A DNA stretch of 39,194 nucleotides from Victivallales bacterium (GTDB lineage: Bacteria > Verrucomicrobiota > Lentisphaeria > Oligosphaerales > Oligosphaeraceae). The notes under the pieces were generated by a model. The model saw only the letters and a list, made by a program, of their open reading frames with translations. It had not been told where the DNA came from and searched no databases. The stretch covers positions 1 through 39,194 of the forward strand of contig JAFPYX010000004.1 in the NCBI GenBank assembly GCA_017417585.1. Direction: 5' to 3'. How positions within the stretch are numbered: position 1 is the first letter of the stretch; each line of letters begins with the position of its first letter. Position numbers and translations under genes: made by a program. Below are positions 8,323 to 16,957 of this stretch, in pieces.

Positions 8323-10731
8323 TCACGGCACGGAGGCGGAAGACTCGGCGGCATTGTCATCTTCGGAGTCGGGCTGCGCCGTCCAAGCCATCTCCATCGC
8401 ACGCGCGAAATCAATCTCCTCGATGTAAATGCAATTCATGTCCTCCACCAGATTGAAGATATACAACGTATCCCGTTTCTGGTTGTCCAGAAAGAGCCGG
8501 CCGGTCTTGAGTTCCCACATCTCCCGGAACTTCTCCTGGTGCGGGAAGTCGAAGAGTTCTATCTCCCCATGGCACACCGGCTCAAGCCCTTCGACGTCGG
8601 TCGAATAGACCTTCCCGCTGGCGTGAACCAGATAATGGCCTTTGATGTATGGGGCATGCGTCAAACGCACGGCGAACTTGGCGATGAAGTCACGGGGGTC
8701 CAGGACGGCAACCGCCACGCCCGAATTGAAGCCGGCCGGCGCGGATTCGAGACGGATGGGCATCGCGCACGCGATGATGATGCGATTTCTCACCCGGACC
8801 GACTGGAAAAGGTGCGTCCATACCGGGCGGTCCTTCGCCTCGTTCATGCCGCATTGGTACCAGACCGAGGTTGTCACGTCATAGTCGCCCGGCATGTTGC
8901 CCTCGTAAGGATAGGCAAGCATCAGCTTGTTCTCGAAGGCCACGCGTGAGTTCAGCACCGGAGTGCGCTCCACGCCAAGGTCGCTGATCGGATTTTTCGC
9001 ATGGCCCGTCTTGTCCACCAGGAAATGGTCTGTCAAGATCCGCTTGAAAGTCGGCATCATCGGGTAGAGCGTGGAGAGCACCGAGTCCAGATTCTCCACC
9101 TGGACATTGGCGGGCAGGTGCCAGAAGAAGGCTCGGAAGGAGACCTTGTTGTCGAAGGTGGGCACATATCCATAGCCGGGCGGCGGGAAGTCAATCATTC
9201 CGGCCGTGCCGCGGTAGTAGTTGAAGTCAGGATTCGGCGGCTGGAGCGTCGCCAGACGCACGCGAGTCTCGCGCGCCAGCGACAGCACGTCCTCCGCCAC
9301 GTCCTTGATTTCCTGGGCAATCATCACGCTGGTGTGCAGGTTGGAGGAATAGAGGCGCCGCAACGCCTCCTCCTCCCGCTGCACATGCAGCTTCTCGTTC
9401 ACCTTGCTGCGAACATTGAACAGGATCACCGCGAAGAGGATTGTCGTGACCAGGATGATTGTCCCCAGAAGAAGATGGCTGTTGCGGGACATCACGCGCA
9501 TGAAGCTGGACAGCCGGGGATTGCGCTCGACGCTGGTAGCCTCGTTCTTGAGATAGCCGCGCAGGTCGCGCGCAAGTTCTCCAACCGTCTGGTAGCGGTC
9601 TCGCACGGAAAATGCCGTGGCCCGTGCGATGATCTTGACAAGAAGCTTGGGAACACGGCATCCATAGTAGTGCTGCATGGGCGCCATCTCGCCCGCCTTC
9701 ACTCGTTCCAGCACCACGTCCTTGCTCTTCCAGGGGAAGGCACGGCGCAGGAAGACAATCTCGTAAAGAATCAGCCCCAGCTGGTAGACGTCCGCAGTCT
9801 TGCCGTAGGGCTTGTGCATCAGTATCTCCGGTGCAATGTACCGGGGGGTTCCGCAGATGGGGGACACCACCCAGTCCTGCCCCTGAGGCATCACCATTGC
9901 CATCCCCCAGTCCATCACATAGACTTCGCCAAAGCGCCCTACCATGATGTTCTCGGGCTTGAGGTCTCGGTGGAGGATATTGCGGTTGTGGGCGTATTCC
10001 AGCGCTTCGCATACGCGCAGGAAACGCTCGATTCGAAGCTTGCGCTGCCAGCGCTCCACGGCGCATATCTTGTACCACGGAAGGCTGGCGTATTTCTTCT
10101 TGACCTCCTGGAGCCGTTCGCGGAAGCTCTTGCCCTCAACAAGCTTCATCGCCAAATGCGGAGCGTTGTTATGGTCCACGTAGAGAGTGTGGATGGGCAC
10201 GACGCCTGGGTGCTCCAGATGCGCCGTGATGCGCGCCTCGGTGAAGAACTGATGGCGGTTCGTCTGGTTTTCTGGTTCACGAAGGCTCTTGACGGCAACC
10301 CGTCGACCAAACTGGAGGTCCTTCGCGGCGGAGATGGTGCCCTGCCCCCCGTGCGCAAACTCCTTGCCTAGCGGATAATTATCCTCCAGGTCGCAGACGG
10401 CGCCCTCCTCGTGGAACGAACTGGCGTCGGTGTTCTGCTCCTCCTCGCTGGGTTCCAGGTTCTCGCTGATGTCGTCGATGTTGTATTCGGAGTCGTATTT
10501 GTGGCTGCCGAACATCTCCAGCAGTTCCGCACAGAAAGCCGCGAAGGCACTACGCTGCCGCATCCTGGGTATCTCGTCCACCAGCAACTCTTTGTAGTTG
10601 GCGGCATGCCGTGCGAACTCCATGTCCTTGGCGCCCATCACCATCGTGCCGGTTAAGGCCTCTTCCTCGGGATGGGGGTCGCTTCCTTCCAGACGATCGT
10701 CGGAGAATTCTTTGTCGCTTCGAATAATCAA
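8323..10731 (-). CDS. Transmembrane Ser/Thr protein kinase with C-terminal Cache-type sensor domain
   Basis: An 802-residue protein. Seen in order: an acidic N-terminal region of about 120 residues shared with the paralogue; a kinase domain with glycine loop GGQG (128-131), VAVK lysine 148, HRDLKPEN (254-261), D-W-G in place of DFG (274-276) and APE (300-302); one transmembrane helix (about 419-440); then a C-terminal sensor domain with WY and PVW motifs typical of dCache domains. All catalytic residues are present. The predicted topology puts the kinase inside and the ligand-binding domain outside, with the sensor C-terminal to the kinase. The start is a TTG at 10731 with GGGAA upstream; it is supported because the paralogue begins with the same M-I-I-(K/R), and a TGA in this frame lies only 11 codons upstream. 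The next gene, its frameshifted paralogue, follows after 60 bp, suggesting tandem duplication. The ligand and targets are unknown. Confidence 0.9.
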   Translation of the reverse strand: MIIRSDKEFSDDRLEGSDPHPEEEALTGTMVMGAKDMEFARHAANYKELLVDEIPRMRQRSAFAAFCAELLEMFGSHKYDSEYNIDDISENLEPSEEEQNTDASSFHEEGAVCDLEDNYPLGKEFAHGGQGTISAAKDLQFGRRVAVKSLREPENQTNRHQFFTEARITAHLEHPGVVPIHTLYVDHNNAPHLAMKLVEGKSFRERLQEVKKKYASLPWYKICAVERWQRKLRIERFLRVCEALEYAHNRNILHRDLKPENIMVGRFGEVYVMDWGMAMVMPQGQDWVVSPICGTPRYIAPEILMHKPYGKTADVYQLGLILYEIVFLRRAFPWKSKDVVLERVKAGEMAPMQHYYGCRVPKLLVKIIARATAFSVRDRYQTVGELARDLRGYLKNEATSVERNPRLSSFMRVMSRNSHLLLGTIILVTTILFAVILFNVRSKVNEKLHVQREEEALRRLYSSNLHTSVMIAQEIKDVAEDVLSLARETRVRLATLQPPNPDFNYYRGTAGMIDFPPPGYGYVPTFDNKVSFRAFFWHLPANVQVENLDSVLSTLYPMMPTFKRILTDHFLVDKTGHAKNPISDLGVERTPVLNSRVAFENKLMLAYPYEGNMPGDYDVTTSVWYQCGMNEAKDRPVWTHLFQSVRVRNRIIIACAMPIRLESAPAGFNSGVAVAVLDPRDFIAKFAVRLTHAPYIKGHYLVHASGKVYSTDVEGLEPVCHGEIELFDFPHQEKFREMWELKTGRLFLDNQKRDTLYIFNLVEDMNCIYIEEIDFARAMEMAWTAQPDSEDDNAAESSASVP

Positions 10732-10906
10732 ATGCGTTTCCCAATTGGCTGCAATGAAAAATCACCCTCTCCTTAATACTAAGGATAAAGAGAGAAAAAC
10801 ATTTTAAAATAATTCATAAACTGGATTTTGCTACATTCTATATGAAATCAATTCGCCCAGGCTCACGCACAACGGAAAAGGGGTACGAAATCTCCTTGAT
10901 TCCAAA

Positions 10907-11728
10907 TCAGCCCAAGTCCAGTTCAATCTGGCGAATCTCCCCCACGCCCCCAGTCGGCTCGCCCAAGAACAATTCCGCGATATCTGTGAAGTTTGCAACA
11001 GTGTCGGTGACAAAATAGCTGTGTTTTCCCTGACGGGAGAATGTATTGCAAAGGGACAATTCGGAGAGTTCTCGACCAACGGCCTGCGCCACCGCCTCGC
11101 CGGAATCCACGAGACACACCCCCGGAAGCCACTCGCGGATAGCCTCAGAGACCAGCGGGAAGTGGGTGCAACCTAGTATAAGTGTATCTATTTTTACATC
11201 AATAAGTTGATGCATATATTCTTGAAGAACGCATCGCAGGATGGGCTGCTCTGGGCGGACATAGCCGTTTTCAATCAGCGGAACCAGCAACGGACATGCC
11301 AGGCCATGTACCTGCGCAAGTGGATCCAACCTCTTTACTTCCCGCTCAATGGCACGACTGCGAATGGTGGCATTGGTGCCAAGGATTGCAACACGATGAT
11401 TCCGGGTGACTTCGACGGCGGCTTTCGCGACTGGCTCGACAACGCCGATCACAGGCACAGGACTCTGCCTGCGGACTTCGTCGATGGCAATTGAACTTGC
11501 AGTTCCACATGCGATGACAATCAGCTTGACGCCTTGCCGCAACAGGAATTGTGCATCCTGAAGCGCGAAGCGTGTGATGGTTTCCGGCGAGCGGGTTCCG
11601 TATGGCACACGCGCCGTGTCGCCAAGGTAGATGATGTCCTCGTTCGGCAATAGCCGCCTGAGAACCCGCATGGCGGTCAAGCCACCCAGGCCGGAATCGA
11701 ATACGCCTATCGGTTTTTGAGATGCCAC
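10907..11728 (-). CDS. murI: Glutamate racemase
   Basis: Interconverts L- and D-glutamate to supply D-Glu for peptidoglycan. The protein has the family N-terminal motif PIGVFDSGLGGL, the first catalytic cysteine in IACGTAS and the second in LGCTHFPL, with GDTARVPYG between. The first motif has Gly where many racemases have Asn (ACNTA); some families show ACGT, so activity is still expected. The start is uncertain: GTG at 11728 gives MASQKPIGVFD, the usual length, while a TTG at 11743 would add five residues. No Shine-Dalgarno sequence is seen; three CCTTTG-type heptamers lie directly upstream. It lies about 100 bp downstream of ilvH on the same strand, so read-through from the ilv transcript is possible. 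Confidence 0.93.
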   Translation of the reverse strand: MASQKPIGVFDSGLGGLTAMRVLRRLLPNEDIIYLGDTARVPYGTRSPETITRFALQDAQFLLRQGVKLIVIACGTASSIAIDEVRRQSPVPVIGVVEPVAKAAVEVTRNHRVAILGTNATIRSRAIEREVKRLDPLAQVHGLACPLLVPLIENGYVRPEQPILRCVLQEYMHQLIDVKIDTLILGCTHFPLVSEAIREWLPGVCLVDSGEAVAQAVGRELSELSLCNTFSRQGKHSYFVTDTVANFTDIAELFLGEPTGGVGEIRQIELDLG

Positions 11729-11732
11729 AATA

Positions 11733-11753
11733 TCAAAGGTCAAAGGCCAAAGG
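11733..11753 (-). repeat. Three tandem heptamers (CCTTTGG/A) just upstream of murI
   Basis: Read on the minus strand, three consecutive 7-mers of the form CCTTTGR end five bases before the GTG taken as the murI start. A similar heptamer array (TRACCTC) sits directly upstream of the UbiB-like kinase gene at 23029-23049. Confidence 0.6.
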
Positions 11754-11828
11754 CGTTTGCTGCGCCCACACCAAAAACAATGCCGCCATCACCCCTTCGC
11801 CAGCCAAGGCGAAAAGAAAGGGGGTGTC

Positions 11829-12380
11829 CTACAGGACATTCTTCCCGTAGTCGAACTCGTCTTTCTCCTTGGTGTTTTCGTTGATGGTATGCTGCCCGCG
11901 TTCGATGGCGACCATTCCGGTTCGAACCATCTCCAGAATGCCGAATTCGGCCAGGAGCTTCTGAATGGCTTCGGTCTTGCGTTCAGCTCCGATGACGGCC
12001 AGCGTCAAAGTGGTCTGCGAGACGTCAATGATGGAGGCACGGAAGATGTTCGCAATCTGGATGACCTGGTTGCGATGTTCGCTGTCTGCGGCGGAGACCT
12101 TGACAAGCACCAGCTCTCGCCGAATCTCGTTGTCCTCCTCCAGCAGTTTCACCGAATAGACCGGCAGGAGCTTGCGCAGTTGGTTGCACAGCAGCTGTGC
12201 GCGCTGGTTGTCGGTGCGCACTTCGATGGTGATTCGGCTGGTGGCGGGATCGTCCGTGGTGCCGACTGCGAGGGATTCGATGTTATATCCCTTGCGGGAG
12301 AATAGACGCGTGACCTGGCTGAGCACGCCAGAAGCGTTTTCCACCAGCACTGCCAAAGTATGAATCTTGACCTGTTCCAT
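11829..12380 (-). CDS. ilvH: Acetolactate synthase small (regulatory) subunit
   Basis: A 183-residue regulatory partner of IlvB in valine, leucine and isoleucine biosynthesis. The N-terminal ACT domain (about residues 4-78) has the typical HTLAVLVENASGVLSQVTRLF and GYNIESLAVG patterns, spread over adjacent segments; the C-terminal half matches the ALS small-subunit C-terminal domain, which stimulates the catalytic subunit. In known enzymes the ACT domain binds valine for feedback inhibition. The ATG at 12380 follows an AGGAG Shine-Dalgarno sequence by a good distance and begins 18 bp after the ilvB stop, so the two are co-transcribed and under the attenuator upstream of ilvB. Length is a little above the usual 160-170 residues because of a charged C-terminal tail. 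Confidence 0.95.
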   Translation of the reverse strand: MEQVKIHTLAVLVENASGVLSQVTRLFSRKGYNIESLAVGTTDDPATSRITIEVRTDNQRAQLLCNQLRKLLPVYSVKLLEEDNEIRRELVLVKVSAADSEHRNQVIQIANIFRASIIDVSQTTLTLAVIGAERKTEAIQKLLAEFGILEMVRTGMVAIERGQHTINENTKEKDEFDYGKNVL

Positions 12381-12398
12381 GTTCTAATCTCCTAAATG

Positions 12399-14108
12399 TC
12401 AGTTCATCAGAAATTTATCGATGGGGTTCCCGCTTTTGACCATTGGCCGCACCATTTCGTTGATGTCGATGGCGCATTCGATGACGTATCCATGTCCGCA
12501 CTTGAGGGCCTTGCTGAGCGCCTTTTCCAATCCCCCTGCGGTATTCACGCGGCTGCCAGAAAGCCCATACGCCTCGGCCAATTTCACGAAATCCGGCCCC
12601 CGATTGACGAGCGTTGTCTGGCTGAAGCGTTTCCCCAAGGTGAGGTTCTGCAGCTGGCGAACCATTCCCAACGTATTGTTCTTGAAGATGATGGTTACAA
12701 TCGGCAACTTGTAGTACGACACCGTGGCCAGTTCGTTGCAGTTCATCCGGAAACTGCCATCGCCGGTCATGTGGATTACAGTCTTTTCGGGATTGCCGAC
12801 CTTCGCGCCGATTGCCGCCCCCAGGCCGAAGCCCATCGTGCCGAAGCCGCCGGAGGTCAGAAGCTGCCCCGGATAGTCGAACTTGAAGTTCTGGCAGCAC
12901 CACATCTGGTGCTGTCCGACGTCGGTAGCAACGATCGTGTCCTCGGGAACCAGACGTGAGCACACATCGCAGATCTGCTTTGGAGTCAGCGAATCGCCAT
13001 CCAGCGAATATTGCGGCTCGGTCGGAAAGGCGAAGACCTGAGCCTTCCACTCGGCATTGTCATGCTGTCTCACTCGTTTCAGCATCCGCTTCAACACGCT
13101 TTTGGCATCTCCGATGATGTGGTGGGCGGTCGGCACATTCTTGTCAATCTCCGAACGGTCGATGTCGATCTGCACCACCTTGGCCTGCTTGGCGAAGGAT
13201 TTGGCGTCCAGCGCCACGCGGTCCGTGAAGCGGCAGCCCACTGCGATGAGCAGGTCACAGGCGGCACAGGCCATGTTGGAGGCGCGGGAGCCATGCATGC
13301 CGATCATTCCAGTCGCCAGAGGATGTCGTCCCTTGATGCCACCGCAGCCCATCACTGTGTAGGCGGTCGGCGCGTCCAGCTTCTCCGCGAATGCGGTGAA
13401 CTCCTCCTGTGCGCGGGAAAGCACCACGCCGCCGCCGCAGATGAGCATTGGACGTCTGGCTTCCTCAATCATCTCGCCAAGCTTGTCCAGGTCTGCGGAA
13501 TTCGGTTCGGGTTCCTTGAAGTCGTGGCTTGCACGGTGGATAAGCATTGCCAGGCTGCCGTGGGTGACATGCTCCTCCAGGGGAAGCGGCTTGTATTCCG
13601 CAGTCTCGGTGGTGGCATTCTTCAGGATGTCCACCAGCACGGGGCCTGGCCGTCCAGAGCGCGCCACCGCGAACGCCTCGCGGATGGTGTCCGCCAGCCG
13701 GTCGGCGCTCTTGACCAGAAAGTTGCTCTTGGTGATCGGCATGGAGATGCCGATCATGTCGATTTCCTGGAAGGAGTCCTTGCCTATCAGCGGCTCGGCC
13801 ACGTTGCAGGTGATGAAGACCACCGGCGAGGAGTCCAGGTAGGCGGTCGCAATTCCCGTGGTAAGATTCGTGGCGCCCGGCCCGCTGGTCGCAAAGCACA
13901 CGCCCACCTTTCCGGTACTTCGCGCATAGCCGTCCGCCGCATGGGCTGCGCCCTGCTCATGGCTGGTCAGGTAATGGTGGAGCTTGCCCCGGTAGCGGTA
14001 CAATTCATCATAGACGATGACGATGGCACCGCCGGGATAGCCGAATATGGTGTCCACACCCTGTTCCAGCAGGCATTCCATCAAGATTTTCGAGCCTTGG
14101 ATCTGCAT
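12399..14108 (-). CDS. ilvB: Acetolactate synthase large (catalytic) subunit
   Basis: A 569-residue ThDP-dependent enzyme that condenses two pyruvates to 2-acetolactate, or pyruvate with 2-oxobutyrate, the first common step of branched-chain amino acid synthesis. The N-terminal pyrimidine-binding domain contains FGYPGGA (22-28) and the catalytic glutamate Glu51 in TSHEQGAAHAADGYAR. A central FAD-binding domain follows. The C-terminal domain has the ThDP motif beginning GDGSFRMNCNEL and closing with KNN. The ATG at 14108 has AAGGAT upstream. It is the first structural gene after a valine-rich leader peptide and terminator (14132-14326), and is followed by ilvH. Confidence 0.97.
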   Translation of the reverse strand: MQIQGSKILMECLLEQGVDTIFGYPGGAIVIVYDELYRYRGKLHHYLTSHEQGAAHAADGYARSTGKVGVCFATSGPGATNLTTGIATAYLDSSPVVFITCNVAEPLIGKDSFQEIDMIGISMPITKSNFLVKSADRLADTIREAFAVARSGRPGPVLVDILKNATTETAEYKPLPLEEHVTHGSLAMLIHRASHDFKEPEPNSADLDKLGEMIEEARRPMLICGGGVVLSRAQEEFTAFAEKLDAPTAYTVMGCGGIKGRHPLATGMIGMHGSRASNMACAACDLLIAVGCRFTDRVALDAKSFAKQAKVVQIDIDRSEIDKNVPTAHHIIGDAKSVLKRMLKRVRQHDNAEWKAQVFAFPTEPQYSLDGDSLTPKQICDVCSRLVPEDTIVATDVGQHQMWCCQNFKFDYPGQLLTSGGFGTMGFGLGAAIGAKVGNPEKTVIHMTGDGSFRMNCNELATVSYYKLPIVTIIFKNNTLGMVRQLQNLTLGKRFSQTTLVNRGPDFVKLAEAYGLSGSRVNTAGGLEKALSKALKCGHGYVIECAIDINEMVRPMVKSGNPIDKFLMN

Positions 14109-14131
14109 TGTGCTTATCCTTGCCGTTTAAC

Positions 14132-14166
14132 AAAAAAGCCCTCCGAGGCGGTTCCTCCGAAGGGCT
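14132..14166 (-). terminator. Intrinsic terminator hairpin between leader peptide and ilvB (attenuator)
   Basis: On the minus strand AGCCCTTCGGAGG pairs with CCTCGGAGGGCT around a five-base loop (about 12 bp, one G bulge, wobble pairs), followed directly by a run of T (14132-14136). It lies after a valine-rich leader peptide and 24 bp before ilvB, the layout of a transcription attenuator. I did not work out the alternative antiterminator pairing. Confidence 0.85.
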
Positions 14167-14269
14167 CTTCATCTAAGTTGTTCGCAATTTATCCATCCCC
14201 CTGGCGGGGAACCTCTGACGATGAGCCTTCGTTTCAACACGATTGCTGCACTGCCAACCCTGGAAAGCA

Positions 14270-14326
14270 TCAGGCGTTGACAGTGCCGCTAACGACAACG
14301 AGTTGAACCACGACGACTTTTTTCAT
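14270..14326 (-). CDS. ilvBH leader peptide (valine-rich attenuator peptide)
   Basis: A short frame too small for usual gene calling: ATG at 14326, TGA at 14270-14272, product MKKVVVVQLVVVSGTVNA (18 residues). Eight of the 18 residues are valine, in clusters of four and three, with one leucine between them. A GGAG lies upstream at suitable spacing. It precedes the terminator at 14132-14166 and ilvB. In classical branched-chain operons, ribosome stalling at Val/Leu/Ile codons when charged tRNA is scarce prevents terminator formation; the same is inferred here. A weak promoter candidate is TTGTGG (14412-14407) and TACATT (14387-14382), with a long 19-bp spacer. Confidence 0.85.
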   Translation of the reverse strand: MKKVVVVQLVVVSGTVNA

Positions 14327-14521
14327 GACAGGAAGCTCCATTGAGCCATTGGTCACGGTTTCAGAGCAGGTAATTTTGCTTAATGTAGCAATGTTTCAGT
14401 GATTTGCCACAATCCCGCAGACACATTTTACGGAATAATGACTGTCCAAACAGGAGAAAGACGGCTCGTGCGGTGCCCACCCATTCATTCTGCCAGGCAG
14501 GAATCCATCGGGCTGCACAGG

Positions 14522-16711
14522 TCAGTTGTCCTCTGGAATCTCCCATTCTACAGGAAGGCTCCAATCCATCTTGGCCGCAGGGGTTTTCCGGGCGAGCTGG
14601 CGTTTGATCTGCTCCAACACCAGCTTGTATTCGCCAAAGAGCTGCATGTTCAGCCACAGCAGCCAGTCTGGCAAATTTCCCTCGATTACCTTCAGCTGCT
14701 CCATCAGATGCGCCAACGCCGCATCCGTCAATTTGACAGCCGAAGCCGTACCGCCTTTCCTGGCCACTGCGGCCTTGATCTGAAGCAATGCCTGGAAGAA
14801 GTCCGCATGGATCATCACGCGCTGGGCGCCGGCATAGAGACTCCGAAGGCATTCCAACAATGGATCGGGACGATGCTCGCCATCCGCCTGGCGTGTAAAG
14901 CGGTCGCCCTCCAGTTGTTTGGCGAAGAAAGCCGCCGCTTCAGCGGCCTCGGCCGAGGCATCGGCGAGTTCCTCGCCGGCCTTGGAACGTTTGCCCAATG
15001 CCGCCAGCGCATCACCCGGGAAGGCAGGCAACAGGGGGTCTTTGATCTTTTTGGCCCCCTGGATGGCAAAATACCGGAATGGCAGGCACACGGCCAAGGA
15101 CTTGTTGGCGGCTGCCTTGTCCAATTGCTCCAGCGCCTTGAGATAACGCTTTCCCATCCCGCCGAAGACCAGCTCGGCATGCCTGAGACGCAATTCCTCC
15201 TGCGTCTCGTCGGCGAAATTCATCCCTTCCCACAACCGGGCACCCAGCAAGGCAAGATGGTCCAGATAAGCAGGGTCGTATTGGAAAATGGCCATGACTC
15301 CTTGGAATCCATGCTTGAACGCAGTCTTCAGACCGGCCTCCAGAAGCGTCTGGCACGAGCCGTAGTTCGAGTAGTTCCCCTTGCCGCATAACGGACCAAT
15401 CCAGGCCTCTGCAAAACCTTTGGGATTGCAGATGGCGGAATACTTGCCGCCGCATTCATTCCCGCAATCTTGGAAATCCACCACCAGATGCCCCTTCACC
15501 GACGCCTTCTTCTGCAAGGCGGAAAGCGCGGCGCGAAGCCCCTGAACCTGATCCAGGAGATTTGAGAATATGACAACCTTCTCCACCCCCATGGAAACCA
15601 ATGACTTGACCAGAAACTCCAGGAAGCCGGCAAGACGCTTGTCGTCACCGAGTGCGCGGCACTGGGCGCATTTGCACCAGGCGGACTCGCAACGTCCGTC
15701 CTCTTCATGGGCGTGGATGTCCGCCATCTCGTCAAGTCCGACATGGAAGTATTTGACGCCGTCCGGATAGAATTTCCGGAGGAACTTCCCCAGGAAGTCC
15801 ATCAGAGTCTCACGCGCGGCCTTGGAAGTCAGGCACATCGCGGCGTTGGTGGGCTTGCCCTTGGCATTCTTGGCCGACAACTCGGGGAGGATGGTCGGCA
15901 GCAGGCTGCTGCTGGAAAGCAGATTGAAATATGGATAGATGGCCACGCCGCGTTCCCGGCCATAATTGAGGACATCACTGAAAAAATCCTCTTCGAACAT
16001 GGCGGGAGGGACCTCGCGGTCATACCAGCGGTCATATTTCAAATTGTAATAGCGGAAGCGGGAGAGCGACTTGGGGTCGTTGTCCGTCGGCTCCGCCGAA
16101 ACCGGAGTCATTAAAAACTCCGATGGCATCTGCGGATGGGAAATACGGCACGACGGCTCGCAATTGTAGATGCCAAGGCACAGCGCGTTCAACTTGAAGG
16201 AGGAGATCGCGTCGATGGCCTGGTACCAGTCCGTCCGGCTCATGCGTTCGTTGCCCCAGTTGCAGGGAGTCATCACGCCGCGAAGGGGAATGCTGGGCCA
16301 GTCCCGGATCGTGAGATTCGGCACGGCAAAGCCGTTGAACATGATGTGGAAGAGCGTCGACAAGGTCTGGGCCGCCCAGACAATGCCCTCCTGATGAGGC
16401 GTCCGGATGAAAATCTCGCTTCCCTGGATGCGCAATTCATAGAACTCCCTCCGCAGAGCCTCCGGGACATCCTTGAAGTCGAAGGCGTCCTCATTCTCCA
16501 CCCGGGCATCGATGACGTATTTCTTCTTGTTGGCGACCACATGGACATCGGCATCGGAAAGAATTAACCTTAATGCCTTTCTTTCCACAGGAGATACATT
16601 ATTTGTCGTCAGACGCACATCCCGAGCCAGCTCGCTGATGCCCTCCCCTAATATCACCTGCTTGGGTTGCGGGTAGAATTCGGCGATCTCATACCTATGA
16701 CGAATGCTCAT
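14522..16711 (-). CDS. Glycoside hydrolase family 20-like protein (beta-N-acetylhexosaminidase-like)
   Basis: A 729-residue protein. The N-terminal about 135 residues match the GH20b alpha/beta domain (EFYPQPKQVI at the start, EGIVWAAQTL near 108-117). The catalytic TIM barrel begins with RDWPSIPLRGVM (136-147), the family signature, and contains the Asp-Glu pair Asp327-Glu328 in HVGLDEM, equivalent to the substrate-assisted catalytic DE of GH20. The C-terminal 350 or so residues are helical and less conserved. No signal peptide is seen with this start. The frame stays open upstream to 16804, but ATG 16711 starts right at the conserved domain and lies seven bases after a TATACT, consistent with a leaderless message. 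Substrate: terminal N-acetylhexosamine is likely; chain length and linkage are unknown. Confidence 0.85.
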   Translation of the reverse strand: MSIRHRYEIAEFYPQPKQVILGEGISELARDVRLTTNNVSPVERKALRLILSDADVHVVANKKKYVIDARVENEDAFDFKDVPEALRREFYELRIQGSEIFIRTPHQEGIVWAAQTLSTLFHIMFNGFAVPNLTIRDWPSIPLRGVMTPCNWGNERMSRTDWYQAIDAISSFKLNALCLGIYNCEPSCRISHPQMPSEFLMTPVSAEPTDNDPKSLSRFRYYNLKYDRWYDREVPPAMFEEDFFSDVLNYGRERGVAIYPYFNLLSSSSLLPTILPELSAKNAKGKPTNAAMCLTSKAARETLMDFLGKFLRKFYPDGVKYFHVGLDEMADIHAHEEDGRCESAWCKCAQCRALGDDKRLAGFLEFLVKSLVSMGVEKVVIFSNLLDQVQGLRAALSALQKKASVKGHLVVDFQDCGNECGGKYSAICNPKGFAEAWIGPLCGKGNYSNYGSCQTLLEAGLKTAFKHGFQGVMAIFQYDPAYLDHLALLGARLWEGMNFADETQEELRLRHAELVFGGMGKRYLKALEQLDKAAANKSLAVCLPFRYFAIQGAKKIKDPLLPAFPGDALAALGKRSKAGEELADASAEAAEAAAFFAKQLEGDRFTRQADGEHRPDPLLECLRSLYAGAQRVMIHADFFQALLQIKAAVARKGGTASAVKLTDAALAHLMEQLKVIEGNLPDWLLWLNMQLFGEYKLVLEQIKRQLARKTPAAKMDWSLPVEWEIPEDN

Positions 16712-16717
16712 GCTCGC

Positions 16718-16747
16718 AGTATACCGAAAAAGTTTAAGCCGATCCAA
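16718..16747 (-). promoter_or_regulatory. Candidate sigma-70-type promoter giving a leaderless GH20 transcript
   Basis: On the minus strand TTGGAT (16747-16742), an 18-bp spacer and TATACT (16723-16718) place the expected transcription start at about the A of ATG 16711. No Shine-Dalgarno sequence precedes that ATG. Confidence 0.4.
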
Positions 16748-16957
16748 TGCGCAACTCTGCAAGAATGCCGCCCAACCCCGGACACGCATTGGTAATTTCC
16801 TCAAAGAGAAAGGCTAATATAATCCTATATTCCGATTTTTCAAGCGTTGGGATGTAAAAAAAGCGCCGTCACACGCCCAAAACATGCACTAAAACACCAA
16901 GAAACAATCTGGATACCCAGCCAGATCTGCCCACCACCGCGACACACCCGGCCCACC

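Larger units (their letters stand above)
14109..14521. other. ilv leader region and intergenic space downstream of the GH20-like gene
   Basis: Apart from the leader peptide and terminator annotated separately, 14345-14521 holds the presumed ilv promoter and the 3' flank of the GH20-like gene. I see no further gene and no strong terminator for the GH20-like transcript. Confidence 0.6.

Noticed and set aside
10550..10765. Short frame starting at GTG 10765 just after a strong AAGGAGAGG
   Set aside because: It overlaps the N-terminus of the intact kinase in another frame and yields Arg-rich sequence. The TTG at 10731 is preferred because the paralogue starts with the same M-I-I-(K/R). The strong Shine-Dalgarno sequence is still unexplained and might serve an ATT start (near 10755) of the kinase itself.
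11729..11743. TTG 11743 as murI start
   Set aside because: It falls inside the heptamer repeats and gives an N-terminus longer than the usual distance to PIGVFDSG; GTG 11728 is the better guess, but neither has a Shine-Dalgarno sequence.
14345..14521. Terminator for the GH20-like gene
   Set aside because: I found no stem followed by a T run on the minus strand in this stretch.
16712..16804. 31-residue N-terminal extension of the GH20-like protein
   Set aside because: The extra residues do not form a signal peptide, precede the conserved domain start, and overlap a good -35/-10 pair.
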